From NCBI RefSeq assembly GCF_003254395.2, contig NC_037639.1, positions 3,390,501 to 3,454,500 of the forward strand: a stretch of DNA of 64,000 nucleotides, in the 5' to 3' direction. Both the position numbers and the translations under genes were made by a program. Below, piece after piece: positions 25,541 to 37,125 of the stretch (its first letter is position 1; each line of letters starts with the position of its first letter). Source of the stretch: Apis mellifera. Taxonomy: Eukaryota > Arthropoda > Insecta > Hymenoptera > Apidae. The notes beneath the pieces were generated by a model. That model was not told the DNA's origin, ran no database searches, and saw only the letters and a list, made by a program, of their open reading frames with translations.

Positions 25541-26060
25541 TCACGCATATAAATCATCGAACGGGGTAAATAAAACATGCAAACAATACCGCGAAAAATA
25601 TAAACAAGAACGAAAATGCTTCGAGATCGTAAACGCGTTCCACGGCTATTTCAATCCAACCGCGCAACGATCGCTTTATTTCCCCTGTGCAATATTCGAA
25701 CGCGGGATTTTCGCGGGCCAAAGTAATATCCGTTCACTGTGTGGCCACAGTGTAATCCTTTCTCACCGCTTCAACCCCGAAACGGCCAGTATTAGACGGA
25801 AACCGGCGTTCAGCTTAATATTTGCGGCTCGTTTTTCTTCGTCAGGTTGGAAAGAGGGGGAGGGGGGAAGGGCGAGGAAGTTGCGGGGTGACGTCACCAA
25901 GCATTCGATGTAAGCGTTGGCGCGCGTAATTTACGACTCGAGTTTTCAAAGTCCTTAAACCTCGACTTGCCCCACGTTTAATTACTCTGCCATTCCATCT
26001 CTCCACGTGTTTTCAACCGGACAGATGAAAAATCAACGAGCAATCGGATCATCTGATGCG
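25541..26060. promoter_or_regulatory. CpG-rich island with a perfect CRE palindrome
   Basis: GC-rich patch. CACTGTG and CACAGTG form a near-palindrome at 25735-25752, a G-rich run lies at 25856-25872, and GGTGACGTCACC (25887-25898) contains a full TGACGTCA CREB/ATF site in a 12-bp perfect palindrome. No open frame of note. This composition fits a promoter or enhancer, but no TATA/Inr start is evident. Confidence 0.4.
25887..25898. promoter_or_regulatory. full CRE (CREB/ATF) palindrome
   Basis: GGTGACGTCACC, a perfect 12-bp palindrome with the consensus TGACGTCA core. Binding is inferred from the known site only. Confidence 0.55.
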
Positions 26061-26391
26061 AATCTCTGGATTAATTCTGTGATTTAGATGGAACGGTATT
26101 TTTAAGAAGAAAAAGTAGGGAAAGTTTTTGTATACTTGTAGGGGATTGGATGTTATGGGAATGAAATTTAATCGAGATGTATCTGGTTTCTTGAAAAAAT
26201 TTTAATTTTGTGAAAATTTTAAAAAAAGGTAAGAACTTTAACGTATTTGACAGAAATAAAATAAAAGTATACTGTCGCATGATTAGTTTGATAATATGTT
26301 TGATGTGTTACTTCTTTGTAAATTTGAAGTGAAATAGATTATGAGAAAAATGAAAAAAGTAATTTTAATCGATGCTCGATTCCTATTTATT
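26061..26391. other. AT-rich spacer
   Basis: AT-rich; nothing recognised. Confidence 0.6.
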
Positions 26392-26533
26392 TTGAAAAGA
26401 TAATAAAAGAAAATTAGTTTGCGCTAAGATAGTCGGCTGCTTAATGAATTTAAGTTGGGTTAGATAATAATTTCCGGTTACCGTGAAACAGCCAGCTACG
26501 CCAACGCAAACTAATTTTCTTTAATTTTTTCAA
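26392..26533. ncRNA. 142-bp fold-back hairpin (pre-miRNA-like or MITE-like)
   Basis: AAAGAAAATTAGTTTGCG (26406-26423) has its exact reverse complement at 26505-26522. The arms extend outward to TTGAAAA (26392-26398) and TTTTCAA (26527-26533) with a short indel. They extend inward past an unpaired block to TAGTCGGCTG at 26429-26438, which pairs with CAGCCAGCTA apart from one wobble and one mismatch, and then to further short pairs. The stem is about 35-40 bp with bulges and an AT-rich terminal loop of about 30 nt. The surroundings are AT-rich and gene-free. It resembles a long insect miRNA precursor or a small fold-back transposon relic. No clear target-site duplication is visible. Confidence 0.5.
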
Positions 26534-28850
26534 GGTCATTGAGATGCAACTACTGCTACTCTTTTTTATTTTTTTTATTATGTATCTCGATTATATCACA
26601 ACAGGATGGTTGTAAAAATTCCTTTCCAAAAGAGATAAAGAGATAACTTTTCGACAAATATTTGAATTTTTTCCAAATGTTTTATTATGATATAATATTT
26701 ATATTTGGTATTATATTTTTCTAAACTTATTTGAATGATTTCTTTTTTCAATGATAAAATGAAATTTTTAAAGAATTATGTCCAATATTCTTATATAAGT
26801 TCATATACTTAAAGTGAAATTTCCTTTATTGAAAGAAATATTATTTCTATAGAAATTGCTTCAAAATTTATTATAGAAGATTAAATAGAAATAGAAAAAA
26901 TCTATGATTCAAAATAAAAACTAAAGAATAATAAAATTATATTAGAATAATCATTTCTGAAAAACTCTATATGCAAAAATAAAAAACATAGAATAAAACT
27001 TTATTCAAGATCCCCTTTTTAAGAAAATCAAGAAAAGAATATGAAAATTTGTCAGATTCTTTATTTCATATCAATCGTTTTTACATTATGATGCCCTCAT
27101 TAATAACGATTGAAACTAGGTCGAGAACATCAGAATATTGATAAAATTTTTCACTTTCGTTAATTTTTTATTTACACAACGAATGAAATTTATATTCAGT
27201 TTTTCTCGATTCCAGATCTCCACGTATTCAATATTTATTATTTTAATGCTGATAAGTTGCGTTATTAAATCTCGGACGACACTAAATCAACGGTATAAAG
27301 TCACATTGATGCAAATAAACAACAGTAATGCAAAATAGTAGCTCGTCATAAATATGCATTTTATAGAATGATGAAATAGTGTTGTCGACATATCAAAATA
27401 TGAATAAATTGTCTATCTAGGTATCAACATGGAAAAAATAAACGAGTAAATAAAATATTTTACTATTATCGAAGTCAATAACGAAAATAAGAAATACGTA
27501 CCTAACTTTTTTCTTCAATCATAACAATTTTATTATATAATGTAATATATATTTGTATTATTTAATTATTACCTATTTTACTATTTTACTTTACTTACTA
27601 TCTAATTAATGTACTTCATCTTAATTTTCAAATTATAAAACTGATAGATTAATATTATATAAAAATGGAATTAGAAAACTATTATAAAAATTATAAAGAA
27701 TCATACAAAATAATGGCAAATATTATTATGGATTGAAATACAAAAATTATATGTAAAATATAGAACATTTTATAAATTAGAATAAAAAAAAAAAAGAGGT
27801 TGAATTTATAAAATAAGAAATATATGAAATATTGGTAGAAATGGATTAAGAAAAGTGGCTTAATTTCTCAAATAGAAATGGAAAGCACATTTCAAGAAGT
27901 CAATTTCGAGAAATAAGATACTAATTGTGAAATCTAATAAGGTTCAGATAATTTATCGATGAATTAATTATAACAAAATTAATTAACGTAACAAGATTTA
28001 ATTAGAAGTAAATTATTTCATTGACAAGTATAATTAAAAGTAAATTATACTGTAAGCATTTTAAATTCTGTTACTTGTATCGTAAAAACGCTGTTTTCTC
28101 ATTTTTTCGATATTCTGCAATGAAATAATTGTTTGTAACAACTTGAAAATGAAAGGAAAGACGGAAATAAAAATGATTAATAGCGAAATTTTTAAATTTA
28201 TATAACCAATGCGCATGTTCACTTGATTTTTATTATTTTTTCATAGTAAAAGTATATAAAAGAAGAAAAAAATAATATATTATTTTGTTTCGATGAGAAA
28301 TTATTTTTATTACAAAATTCTATTTTATTAAATAAAATATCCTTCTTCCTTTAGAAGTTTATTTAAAGAATAAGCATAATAAGCATAGAAATAACTCATA
28401 GATATTTATAACAAACGCAGGTTCGCAATATATCTTTATGAACGTGAGCATGTTATAAAATGGAAAATTCTGAGGCGAAAAATTCTATTGCCAAGTGGGC
28501 GGAATCTAATCATATATTCTACGATAATTACAGTTGTCTCACATTACAATAGAATTGCAGAGTTATTATTTAATGTCCTTGAATACAAACTATTTTTATT
28601 TCGATAAAATTTTTATTTCGCAAGTCTTTTCACATATTTAAACAATATTCTGACTACACTTTTTTATCACAATTTAATATTAAAATATTATAAACCTTAA
28701 AAGAAAAGCAAATATATCACACTATATACACTATTATATCGTATAACTATTTAAATCTTGTTAATCTTAAACTTCTTCATCTCCTCTTATATAACGAACA
28801 ATAATATTTTTCAAAAAACCGCATTACATTAAACTCGTATCAAAATTCCA
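26534..28850. other. AT-rich desert
   Basis: AT-rich and stop-dense; short frames only. No repeat or gene recognised. Confidence 0.6.
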
Positions 28851-29520
28851 TCGCACAGAATCACGATTACAAAATTAACCATTCATCGATACTTGCCCCT
28901 ATCCTTTGACCTTAGTAATCGATCCCTTCGGAAAACCATAATCACCGCAGAGATCGGGTTTTCATCTCGAGGGACTGCGGTATGATATGGAAACTTAAAT
29001 TAAAACATATTACGGGTCTGGATTAGAATCGCGGGGAACGACAATAAGGGATAAGATTAGAAGTTAGGGAGAATAGGTTGTTCCACGAGATTAGAAACGT
29101 GGAGTAGCACGATAAGGGTTCTTTGGTTACGATACGTCTAGCCGAAGCCTGTTGGAGCGTTATTAGCACTCGAATCGAGGCGGAGAAAACGAAGAGAGTC
29201 GAGACTCGGTCGGAAAATGATAAGTTATCCAGACTGGTTGAAATTTACGGGGGAGAAATTAAGATTCTATTGGACCTTTGATATATCGCCGCGACGAAGA
29301 ATATATTTCAGCCGGGATGAAGGGAATAAAAATTCTCGTGTCTTGGATAAAGATGTTTCGTAATCTTTTGCAGAACTAATATTTATACAAGAGTAAATGC
29401 AATGTTTCTAGCGTGTAAGCCAATTAATTTTTAATTCCTCGTCGAGCTGTATGAAGAAGAAATTGGTCACCGCAACTACGATTAATCTTCGTTTTCGAAG
29501 TTTGTTATCTTTGAATGAAT
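28851..29520. promoter_or_regulatory. CpG-rich patch, possible enhancer
   Basis: Moderately CpG-rich and without useful open frames. It contains TTTGACCTTA near 28915, whose reverse complement TAAGGTCAAA is a nuclear-receptor half-site of FTZ-F1/ERR type. Regulatory role is inference from composition and one motif. Confidence 0.25.
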
Positions 29521-31330
29521 TAATACCGAAAGTGGAGAATTGAACAAATATGAATTTATGTTATATGGTATACAGAGGTATAAAGGTATATAGTGTAATG
29601 GGATTAAGTAGTATAAGTGGGCATCAAGTTATTCTACGTTCAAAAACAAATTGAAAATGTGGAATGAAATTTTTTTAAATTTTAATTTCAAGGCTTGTTC
29701 TTAGGATAATTAAACTTTGAAATTTATTAAGTATTCAAACTCAAACACTTTTTATATATAAAATAAAAATATCTTATAATTATATTACACGTATTATGAG
29801 ATCATATATTAATTAAGTTTCATTTGAGTTTTATCTGAATGCTGCCCTGATTCAATCCATTTCTAATTTTCATATCAATTTTTACATGATTCTGTTAATT
29901 GATCTGTTCTAATTGATATTGAGATATTGAATAAAAATAAATCAAATCAATTTCTTCATCACTTGCTATTGAAATTATTTGTTAATTTAAATTATTTCTA
30001 ATCTATAAGAAAACTTTATATCTTAGCTAATTAAATATAGCATAAATAAAATTAGAAAATTCGTCGAAAAATCGAATCAAAGGATTAAAATAATTAAAGT
30101 AAATTATCGAATCATAATCATATTCATAATTTTGATGGACACGAGTGCTCAATTTGTATAAAGTAATCGTTTACAGAATTTCTGCAAAACAAACAAAAAA
30201 ATAAAATTCATACGAGTTCAAATAACTACGATTTATTAATGTCGGCACACTTATTGGAATATTTTCAGTATCATTCCTATTAAACGAAAGTATAATTTTT
30301 ATAGCTTTTTCAAGTCAAATAATTTTTTAATAAATTACAGTTAAATAATGATTAATTGATAACTTATTAATAATATTCTCATTGAGAATTTTATTTTTTT
30401 TTATTTTATAATCTCTCTTTTCTCTCTTCTTAAATTATATACATACTCGAATTTACATGTGATTATTTCTTTTAAATTATTAACGATATCTAGTATTATT
30501 TAATTATCAGTCATATATAATTATCAGTCACATATTTTTGCATCAATTATCTGTCAATAGAAAATAATTCATCTCCAGTTAAAAAAATCCGAATATGAAT
30601 TTACTATTTCCTCGAACATTTATAAATACACTCTTGACATAAAGAAGAAATAATTTACAAATAATATCTTTTAAAAATTAATGATAGATTTCTCGACACT
30701 ATTTTAAGTTTATTACATAATTCATAGTGAAATTATCTCCAGTCGTATCTTTTTATATTTGCCTAAATATAGATATTATAATTGCACGATAGTAGGTCCA
30801 GACTGAAATGCGAGGTATACTATTACTATTGTTTCTACCGATTTACGCAATAGCTTCTGTGTCATAACTGCAGGATGTAGTCTCTTTCACGACCCTCATT
30901 ATTAATATCTTCACATCAATTTTAATATGTTTTGCATCACTAGATTGATTGACAACTTTAACTTTTGAATACATATATAAATATTAATTCTTTATGAATT
31001 GAAAATATCTTGTTAATACCTCAAACTTTCATTTAAATATATTTCCTTTACATTATTTTTCTTCATGTAAATTAATAATATCAAACTTTAAATATTAATT
31101 ATTAAAATTTATTGAGCAGTAGAATATATTTCTTTTTTCCCAACGGTTTTAATACAACACAAAAACAATCATTTCCTGAATCGTCTATCCTACATAAATC
31201 ATAATTTTATCAAACAATAAAAAGAATTAATTAGTTTTGACTAAGTCAGAAAAAATAATTACATAAACTTCCCCAGAAAATGCACGCAACTAATACTATT
31301 ATTCCTCAAAAGTTTCCCAATCAAAGAAAG
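29521..31330. other. AT-rich desert
   Basis: AT-rich. Contains a small 17-bp tandem duplication (TAATTATCAGTCA at 30501 and again at 30518). No gene seen. Confidence 0.6.
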
Positions 31331-32060
31331 GTAAAATCGTCTGGTCGCGGTTTTCAATCTCCCGGCCATAAATTTTAACTCGATCGTGACCTTTCCCTCT
31401 TATGAAAGATTCAAGCGGTCGTTACGCAAGAACGCGGCTGGATGCAAACACGTCTCGATTAGAAACGCAACACGTCGCTCGTGAATATCATCTCTACCGA
31501 GTCACCGCGGTAAACCTCTCTCAGTCAGAAGTATGCGAGTCCTATGCGAAGGCTCGTTAATCGTAGCACGAACGTTTCGCAAGAAAGAAGCGGAAAACTT
31601 GCTCACGCCGCTCGTCACCGATCTCCTTCCCTTATTTAGCGGGCGTACAAGGTTTAATTGATCGATTCCTCGGGAGACAGTGATGGATCTCGTTCGTCTG
31701 GATTTCGCGGAAACGATCGCGGCGTCCTTTAAACCGCGTTAATGACTCGCATGCCAATTGCATTACCCAGCCACGGGTCTTCGCGTGGTTGATAGACGCG
31801 GATAATTGTAATTACTTGCCGCGACAGCAACGATACACTTCTATCCAAGTTTACCTCGACGCGTGATAAAGCCTTAATCACATTGTGCCAAGGAATGGAT
31901 GATGTTGGTAGGCGAAGTCGATTCGAACGAGTAAGTTGCTCGAGGAGAATTAATGAGAGGGGCGCGAATGAGACTGGCGTGCATTGAAAACGTTGTAATT
32001 GAATGGGTGTCTGGAAGAAGGTACGTCGGGTAAAGTAAAATGTGAAAACAATTCGTTGCT
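31331..32060. promoter_or_regulatory. CpG-rich, homeodomain-site-rich island (enhancer candidate)
   Basis: A block of complex, non-repetitive sequence in an AT-rich desert, with no usable open frame. It holds several homeodomain- or POU-like sites, including TTTAATTGATCGATT near 31655, ATGCCAATTGCATTA near 31750 and TAATTGTAATTAC near 31803. Complex noncoding sequence with clustered TAAT cores resembles developmental enhancers. Conservation cannot be tested here. Confidence 0.3.
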
Positions 32061-32165
32061 CCCCCTAATCTAATTGTTAATAAGAAAGTGATTATTATCG
32101 AATAGAAAGTTTAACATGAATTCGAGTTTTAAGAATTTAATAGAGATTAAAATTCTAGTTCGTTT

Positions 32166-32193
32166 TATGCATCGCAATTTATTGCGATGCGTA
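32166..32193. other. 28-bp near-perfect palindrome
   Basis: TATGCATCGCAAT (32166-32178) and ATTGCGATGCGTA (32181-32193) pair at all 13 positions with one G-T wobble, around a two-base TT centre. Seen directly. It could be a dimeric protein-binding site or a cruciform. Confidence 0.7.
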
Positions 32194-32438
32194 TTATGAT
32201 TATAGTAACACGTACGAGGAAATGAATTTGTTCGCGCATTAATTTTTAATGCTTCTTTACGTAAGAATCGGTTTTCATATATTCTTCTGTACAATTTCAC
32301 CTTATTGTGAAATACGCGGTTCGAATTAAGATATCGATTTTCATTTTAATTTTTATTATATATCCATTATCTGAATGGGTTCATGAACATTTGACACGTG
32401 TTTCATATTTGCTTTCAGATTTTGTTTAATATTCATAT

Positions 32439-32454
32439 ACATGCATATGCATGT
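32439..32454. promoter_or_regulatory. POU-dimer MORE-type palindrome
   Basis: ACATGCATATGCATGT is a perfect 16-bp palindrome whose core ATGCATATGCAT is exactly the MORE sequence bound by POU-domain dimers. Binding in this organism is inference. Confidence 0.4.
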
Positions 32455-33990
32455 TATGTTTCGTTTTATTTTTAAAATTTTACTTTCACATTTTTTGAAA
32501 TTCATTTAAATACAGGAATATGAAATGTACGAACGTGAAACATGCCGAAATATTATTTCGCGTACAGAAAATTGGTTTATTTTTGTAATATTGCTATTGT
32601 TGCTACGAATGATGATATTAATATTTCCGATCGATTGATTCGCGTATATTTAGAGGAAAAAGTCACGAGATTTTCTAATTAAGAAATAATTTGCAAAAAT
32701 TTCGAACATCCTAAGTTTAATTTAAATATGACCGCAATATATATTTTTGTACATCGTATGAATAGCAATTAAAACGACTGCTACTTCTTTCCAAGAATTT
32801 TCAAGATTTGCCTCACTGGAATTTCAAATTAATCCAATTAGTTTAGAAATCAGCATAAAAAGCAGATGGAAATAACTAAGAATATAAGATGTTGTATTAA
32901 GTTACGGTTTATCTTATATCTTCAATTTATTATTATTTACATAATCATTTTAACTTTTAACATTTGTATAATATATTTATAAATATTATACCTTTGTTTT
33001 ATTAAAAATTGTATTTTTTTATTTTTTTTACATCCTATCCTTTTACGTTAAAAACAAAAAATTATTAACATATGTAAAGATATTACATATTACGTACAGT
33101 CAAAGGAACAATTCTGCTTAAAAATATTTGACCACTTTTGTTCATTCGATCGAAAAAAATACGAATATTGAAATGTTAAAAACTTATTAACATATTTCTT
33201 TCAATACAATAAACAAAGCTGCAAAAGGAAAATTTATACTTCGTTAATTGAATATCAATTACGGCCAAGTATTCTCGTTTTCTTAGAGAGAAAAATGCAT
33301 CGCGCTGTCCTTGAGGCAACGTAGAATACTACTTCGAAAGCCTTCGAGTTGCAATGATACGTTTCATAACACTGTCAATAACAGAGACGATAAGCGGCGT
33401 AATCCAATAAAACTTCTCAGAAATGCCATTCCCGTGAAATCTTCGTTCGCGTTAGTATCTCGAATACCGACTCTATTCATCGTGTAGTATTGAAAATTAC
33501 GAAACAGATTCTCGTATTTATATTTATTTAAAAAACAAAGAATATAAAATATATATTTGCATGAAATTGTCTCTTCGAATTGTCCTAATTACATAATCGT
33601 CTAACTATAGATATAAAAATGACATATCCAATATACTAAAAAAAAAAACTTTAATGTTACCAAAGAAAGGGAAATTTCGTATTAAAGAAAAATATTCAAT
33701 TACAAATAATGGATATAATAAAATAATAAAATAAAAATTTATTTTAAAACCATAAACCTTCATTTTTATATTGGAATATACTCGTATAATTGCATTATAA
33801 TAGAAATTGATCTCAGACTAATGTCATATCTTGAATGTATTTCTTCACTTAACAAACAATTATAACTGATACATTAATTTTCTCAAAACCAAAGTCTCAC
33901 AAATAATGAATTCTATTCCACGTTTTAAACTCATTATTTATAAAAAAAAGAATCACTCCTTCCTCGATTGCATAATTTCGAAAATACACA

Positions 33991-34491
33991 CATCTATTTC
34001 CGCCAAGATTATACCAAGATACCTGATACGGTCGGGTGTGCGCGTGAAAATTAACATTCTGGTTGGTTAGGGAAGGGAAAAAAATCAGCGGGTAGAAAGA
34101 ACAGAAGAAGAAAAAAAGGAAAGCCGGTGAAAATGCTTGCATGGAAGTAACAACGGCCTCGTCAAAAGCATCGTTTCGCCGGCGCACGGACTAATATTAT
34201 TCGTATGTATTATGTATACAGTGTGCACAATGACGAAGCAGCAGGGCCGTGGGCTGTTTCGATTCGACGACGTTATTTTTTTTACTCTTTTCTCCTTTTC
34301 CTTCTTTACCCACCCCCTCCTGCTCCCATTCTCCTTGCGCCATGGAACGAACGAATGCGTTTGCATACTGACTAGAGAGCGAAAGTCTCGCGCGCGCGCG
34401 CGCGCGAGAGAGAGAGGGATGTGGATAAAGGTGCACGCAAACCGATGTAACGAATGCGCAAACAAGCGCGCAAGGGTACCCGCGACGGCCT
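33991..34491. other. GC-rich island upstream of the repeat family
   Basis: GC-richer DNA with overlapping frames on both strands (34085-34465 minus, 34137-34520 plus, 34197-34739 minus, the last running into family copy 1). None resembles a known protein. It ends with a (CG)9 run just upstream of family copy 1. Confidence 0.4.
34389..34417 (+). repeat. (CG)9 run followed by (AG)n
   Basis: Nine CG units (34389-34406) pass directly into AG units (34407-34416). (CG)9 is rare in animal DNA and strongly Z-DNA forming. It lies about 85 bp before the first family leader. Confidence 0.9.
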
Positions 34492-34740
34492 ATAATGAAG
34501 TTAGGAAAAGTACACCGTGAAGCCTGCTTGAAAAGCGCGATTCGAAGACTCGAAAGAACACGGTTGGTATTGGTGTACCCATCGGTGTGTAGGTAACGGG
34601 GGTGTAGTGGCGTCCGTGTTCCGCAGCGGTACATGTTTGCACGATAAGAGGGGGCATTGGTATCTGCATCTCGAGGGTAAATACGGGGGAAACCGAGCGT
34701 CACGTCGCGTACAACTATCGCGCGGTCTATTCGATACAAG
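34492..34740 (+). ncRNA. composite repeat family, copy 1 (putative structured RNA)
   Basis: The leader (34492-34516) contains GAAGTTAGGAAAAGTACACC and is identical over 25 bases to copy 2. It is followed by TTCGAAGACTCG, which has counterparts in copies 2 and 3. The hairpin arms TGTTTGC (34634-34640) and GTAAATA (34677-34683) pair at seven positions with two G-U pairs. The apex TATCTGCATCTC is at 34661-34672. This copy has about 12 extra bases in the 5' side of the loop. Transcription from the plus strand is assumed only from leader-hairpin order. No protein family recognised; the end coordinate is approximate. Confidence 0.5.
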
Positions 34741-35982
34741 GGGCATCCCTAATTATCGGGTGAACGAGAATTATCAAATTTTGTTTTCCACGCCTTCCGG
34801 CATTTGGCGTTAATTTAACCGGGTGATAACGTGAAGAGAATATTTATGAGAGACTAAGACAAAGATGTAACAAAAGAAAGGAGTATTTGTTAGTTATATG
34901 ATGATGTAATTGATGATTTTGTAAGTAGATAAGCAGGGAGAGAAATGGTTGAGAAATTTGATGATATTTAGAGATCTGTTTATACGAAAAACTTTATTGA
35001 TAGAGCTTTATTGACAGAGATAATGATTAAGAATAAGTGAGAAATGAAATTTAAGCTTTCAGCAATGAACGACGTATTGTGTCTACAAAGCGCGATTGCT
35101 TCATGCGTTATCGTCTGATATTTATCATACTTGTATAAACTGTGATAATCGAATCGGTAATGGATTATGAATATTCAAGAATAATTATAATATTGATTAA
35201 AATGAACAATCACAATTTCTACTGATGGTAAATTATAAAGGAATAACGAATGAAAAATATTCTTAAATTTTTCTCGTAGAGGAAAAAATGGAAAATTCTA
35301 CTGATATAAATTCTACCGAAAAAAAATATTAAATATTATATATAATCAAAAAAATTTTAATATTAAAGTTACAATAATTATTAAAACGTAATATATAAAT
35401 ATATTATAAATATATTTTTCTATTTTATTCGAATATTCACTTTTTAGAATCAATATATGAAACAATTCTTATCTTTACAATTATCTCTTTCAACTTTTCC
35501 ATTTACATGGAGTGTTCGTTAATAAAATTGTTTTATTATTAAAATATTAAATTTGAACCATCAATTATCTATACTAATCCAACGAGCACGAACAAAATTT
35601 TCATTAATTTCATGAAATATTCCGATATAACAAAGCTTTCTGGTTTTCACAAATAAAGCAACACGCGCAAATATCGAGTTATAAACGCAAGTTAACGTTA
35701 AACAATGATAATTAAAAATTCAATTTCGTCTTCAATTTAGATAATAAGATAATTAACCAGGTTACCGATGACATTTACAAGAAAGAAAAAGAAAATGGAA
35801 TAGGAATATTACGCGGTTTCATCTGTCCATTAAAAGGATGAAGATAATCGCGTTCCGACTGAACTCAGGATTTCTCATTTTCGCAAGTTAAACGGAAAAT
35901 GAGATTACAAGGGAGCAGGGAAACGCGTATATTGGCACAAAAACACACAAATAAGGGAGAGGAGGTCCCTGCTTAGGGTGGC
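34741..35982. other. spacer between family copies 1 and 2
   Basis: Falls quickly from CpG-rich to AT-rich, stop-dense DNA; nothing else recognised. Confidence 0.5.
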
Positions 35983-36210
35983 ATAATGAAGTTAGGAAAA
36001 GTACACCTTGCCACTGAGGCTTGGTTTCTCAGGGTGACTCAAAGACTTGTGTCGGAGTCTGTACTTGTCTACACGACGATGCATGTTTACACAGGCATAT
36101 CTGCATCTCAACTGTAAATACGACAGAAACTCGAATTCGCGCCAAGCATAGTTTCCGAATCTTGCCTCTTGTAACTTTCCACGGAGTTCTTTATTACATG
36201 TATTTAAATA
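35983..36210 (+). ncRNA. composite repeat family, copy 2 (putative structured RNA)
   Basis: Leader at 35983-36007, 25 of 25 identical to copy 1. CTGAG/CTCAG arms near 36015-36035 can form a small hairpin. CTCAAAGACTTG follows at about 36037-36048. Hairpin arms TGTTTACA (36084-36091) and TGTAAATA (36113-36120) pair at eight positions with one G-U. Relative to the other copies an A-T pair replaces G-C or G-U. The apex TATCTGCATCTC is conserved. The tail GTTTCCGAATCTTGCC resembles copies 4 and 5. The copy also encodes, in one plus-strand frame, CLHRHICISTVNTTETR, so a short-peptide reading cannot be excluded. Confidence 0.55.
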
Positions 36211-36866
36211 ATTTTCGAAACAAGCGTTGCAACGTAGAAACGTTGAATGTCAACAAATTAGAAATTTATGTTTTAATTACTTTGATATGAAGGATATTAA
36301 AGATATTGATCAAAAATGTAAATGAATTTATGGATAAAATGAAAAAATAAAAAGGAAATGATGTTTCCTTCCTTTCCACATTGTTACTATTAAATATTGT
36401 ATAAAAAACATTATTTCTTTCGGAATAATTAAACAACATCTTTTGACTTGTACAAGCAACGAATATACGAATTTGATGAAAAAAATTAACCAATATTGAT
36501 ATAAGGAATTATAATAAACCTTTGATAAATCTTTCCTTTTGAAAGTTCTTTACACAGTTTCGAACTATAATTGAGAATTCTCTTTTCTACTTTATATCTT
36601 TTACATTTTTTAAATTGAGCATATCGTTTAAGAAAAATAAGCGATTGTTAAATACTCGATCAAGAATTAATTATCGATACTCGCCGATGATCAAAATATT
36701 AAATCTCGATCATGGAACGAATATAATTCGATTAAAGTCAAGAAAACGAAATTTCAACGATCTCTTCTTTGAAGAGAGCCCGCAATCAAGAGGAATGGGA
36801 GTAGATCAAAAACCTAGGAACTATGTAATCAGCAAGAAGAAGCTGCGTATATACCAATGCAAGGGG
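36211..36866. other. spacer between copies 2 and 3
   Basis: AT-rich DNA with no recognised element. Confidence 0.5.
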
Positions 36867-37125
36867 ATAACGAAGTTAGGAAAAGTACACCATAGGGGCT
36901 AGTCACCAACCTAGTAATTCGAAGTCTAGCGCATGTGTGCCTGTCCCTGTTTACAGGTTCTGCGTGTTTGCATACGGGTATCTGCATCTCGATGGCAAAT
37001 ACTCCGAGAGAACCCGATACGATGCAGTTTGTAACTTGTTTCCCAAGTACCTTATGTGTCCCTCTAAATTGCACGCCCTCGAATACCGTTCTGTATCATA
37101 TCGTTATATCGTCGAATAAATAGAC
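36867..37125 (+). ncRNA. composite repeat family, copy 3 (putative structured RNA)
   Basis: Leader at 36867-36891, 24 of 25 identical to copies 1 and 2. TTCGAAGTCTAG follows at about 36919-36930. A small CCTGT/ACAGG hairpin lies at about 36940-36957. Main hairpin arms GTGTTTGC (36964-36971) and GCAAATAC (36995-37002) pair at eight positions with a G-C where copy 2 has A-T. Outer CTGCGT/ATGCAG pairing is also possible. The apex GTATCTGCATCTC is conserved. The same frame as in copy 2 reads CLHTGICISMANT. Downstream, GTTCTGTATCATATC resembles GTTCTTTATTACATG after copy 2, so similarity extends roughly 200-250 bp. Confidence 0.55.

Larger units (their letters stand above)
32061..33990. other. AT-rich desert with two palindromes
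   Basis: Mostly AT-rich and stop-dense. Two conspicuous palindromes are listed separately. No gene recognised. Confidence 0.55.

Noticed and set aside
34197..34739. 180-codon minus-strand frame as a gene
   Set aside because: It runs through the (CG)9/(AG) microsatellite and family copy 1, with frames open on the opposite strand over the same DNA. The translation has Arg/Ala repeats from the microsatellite.
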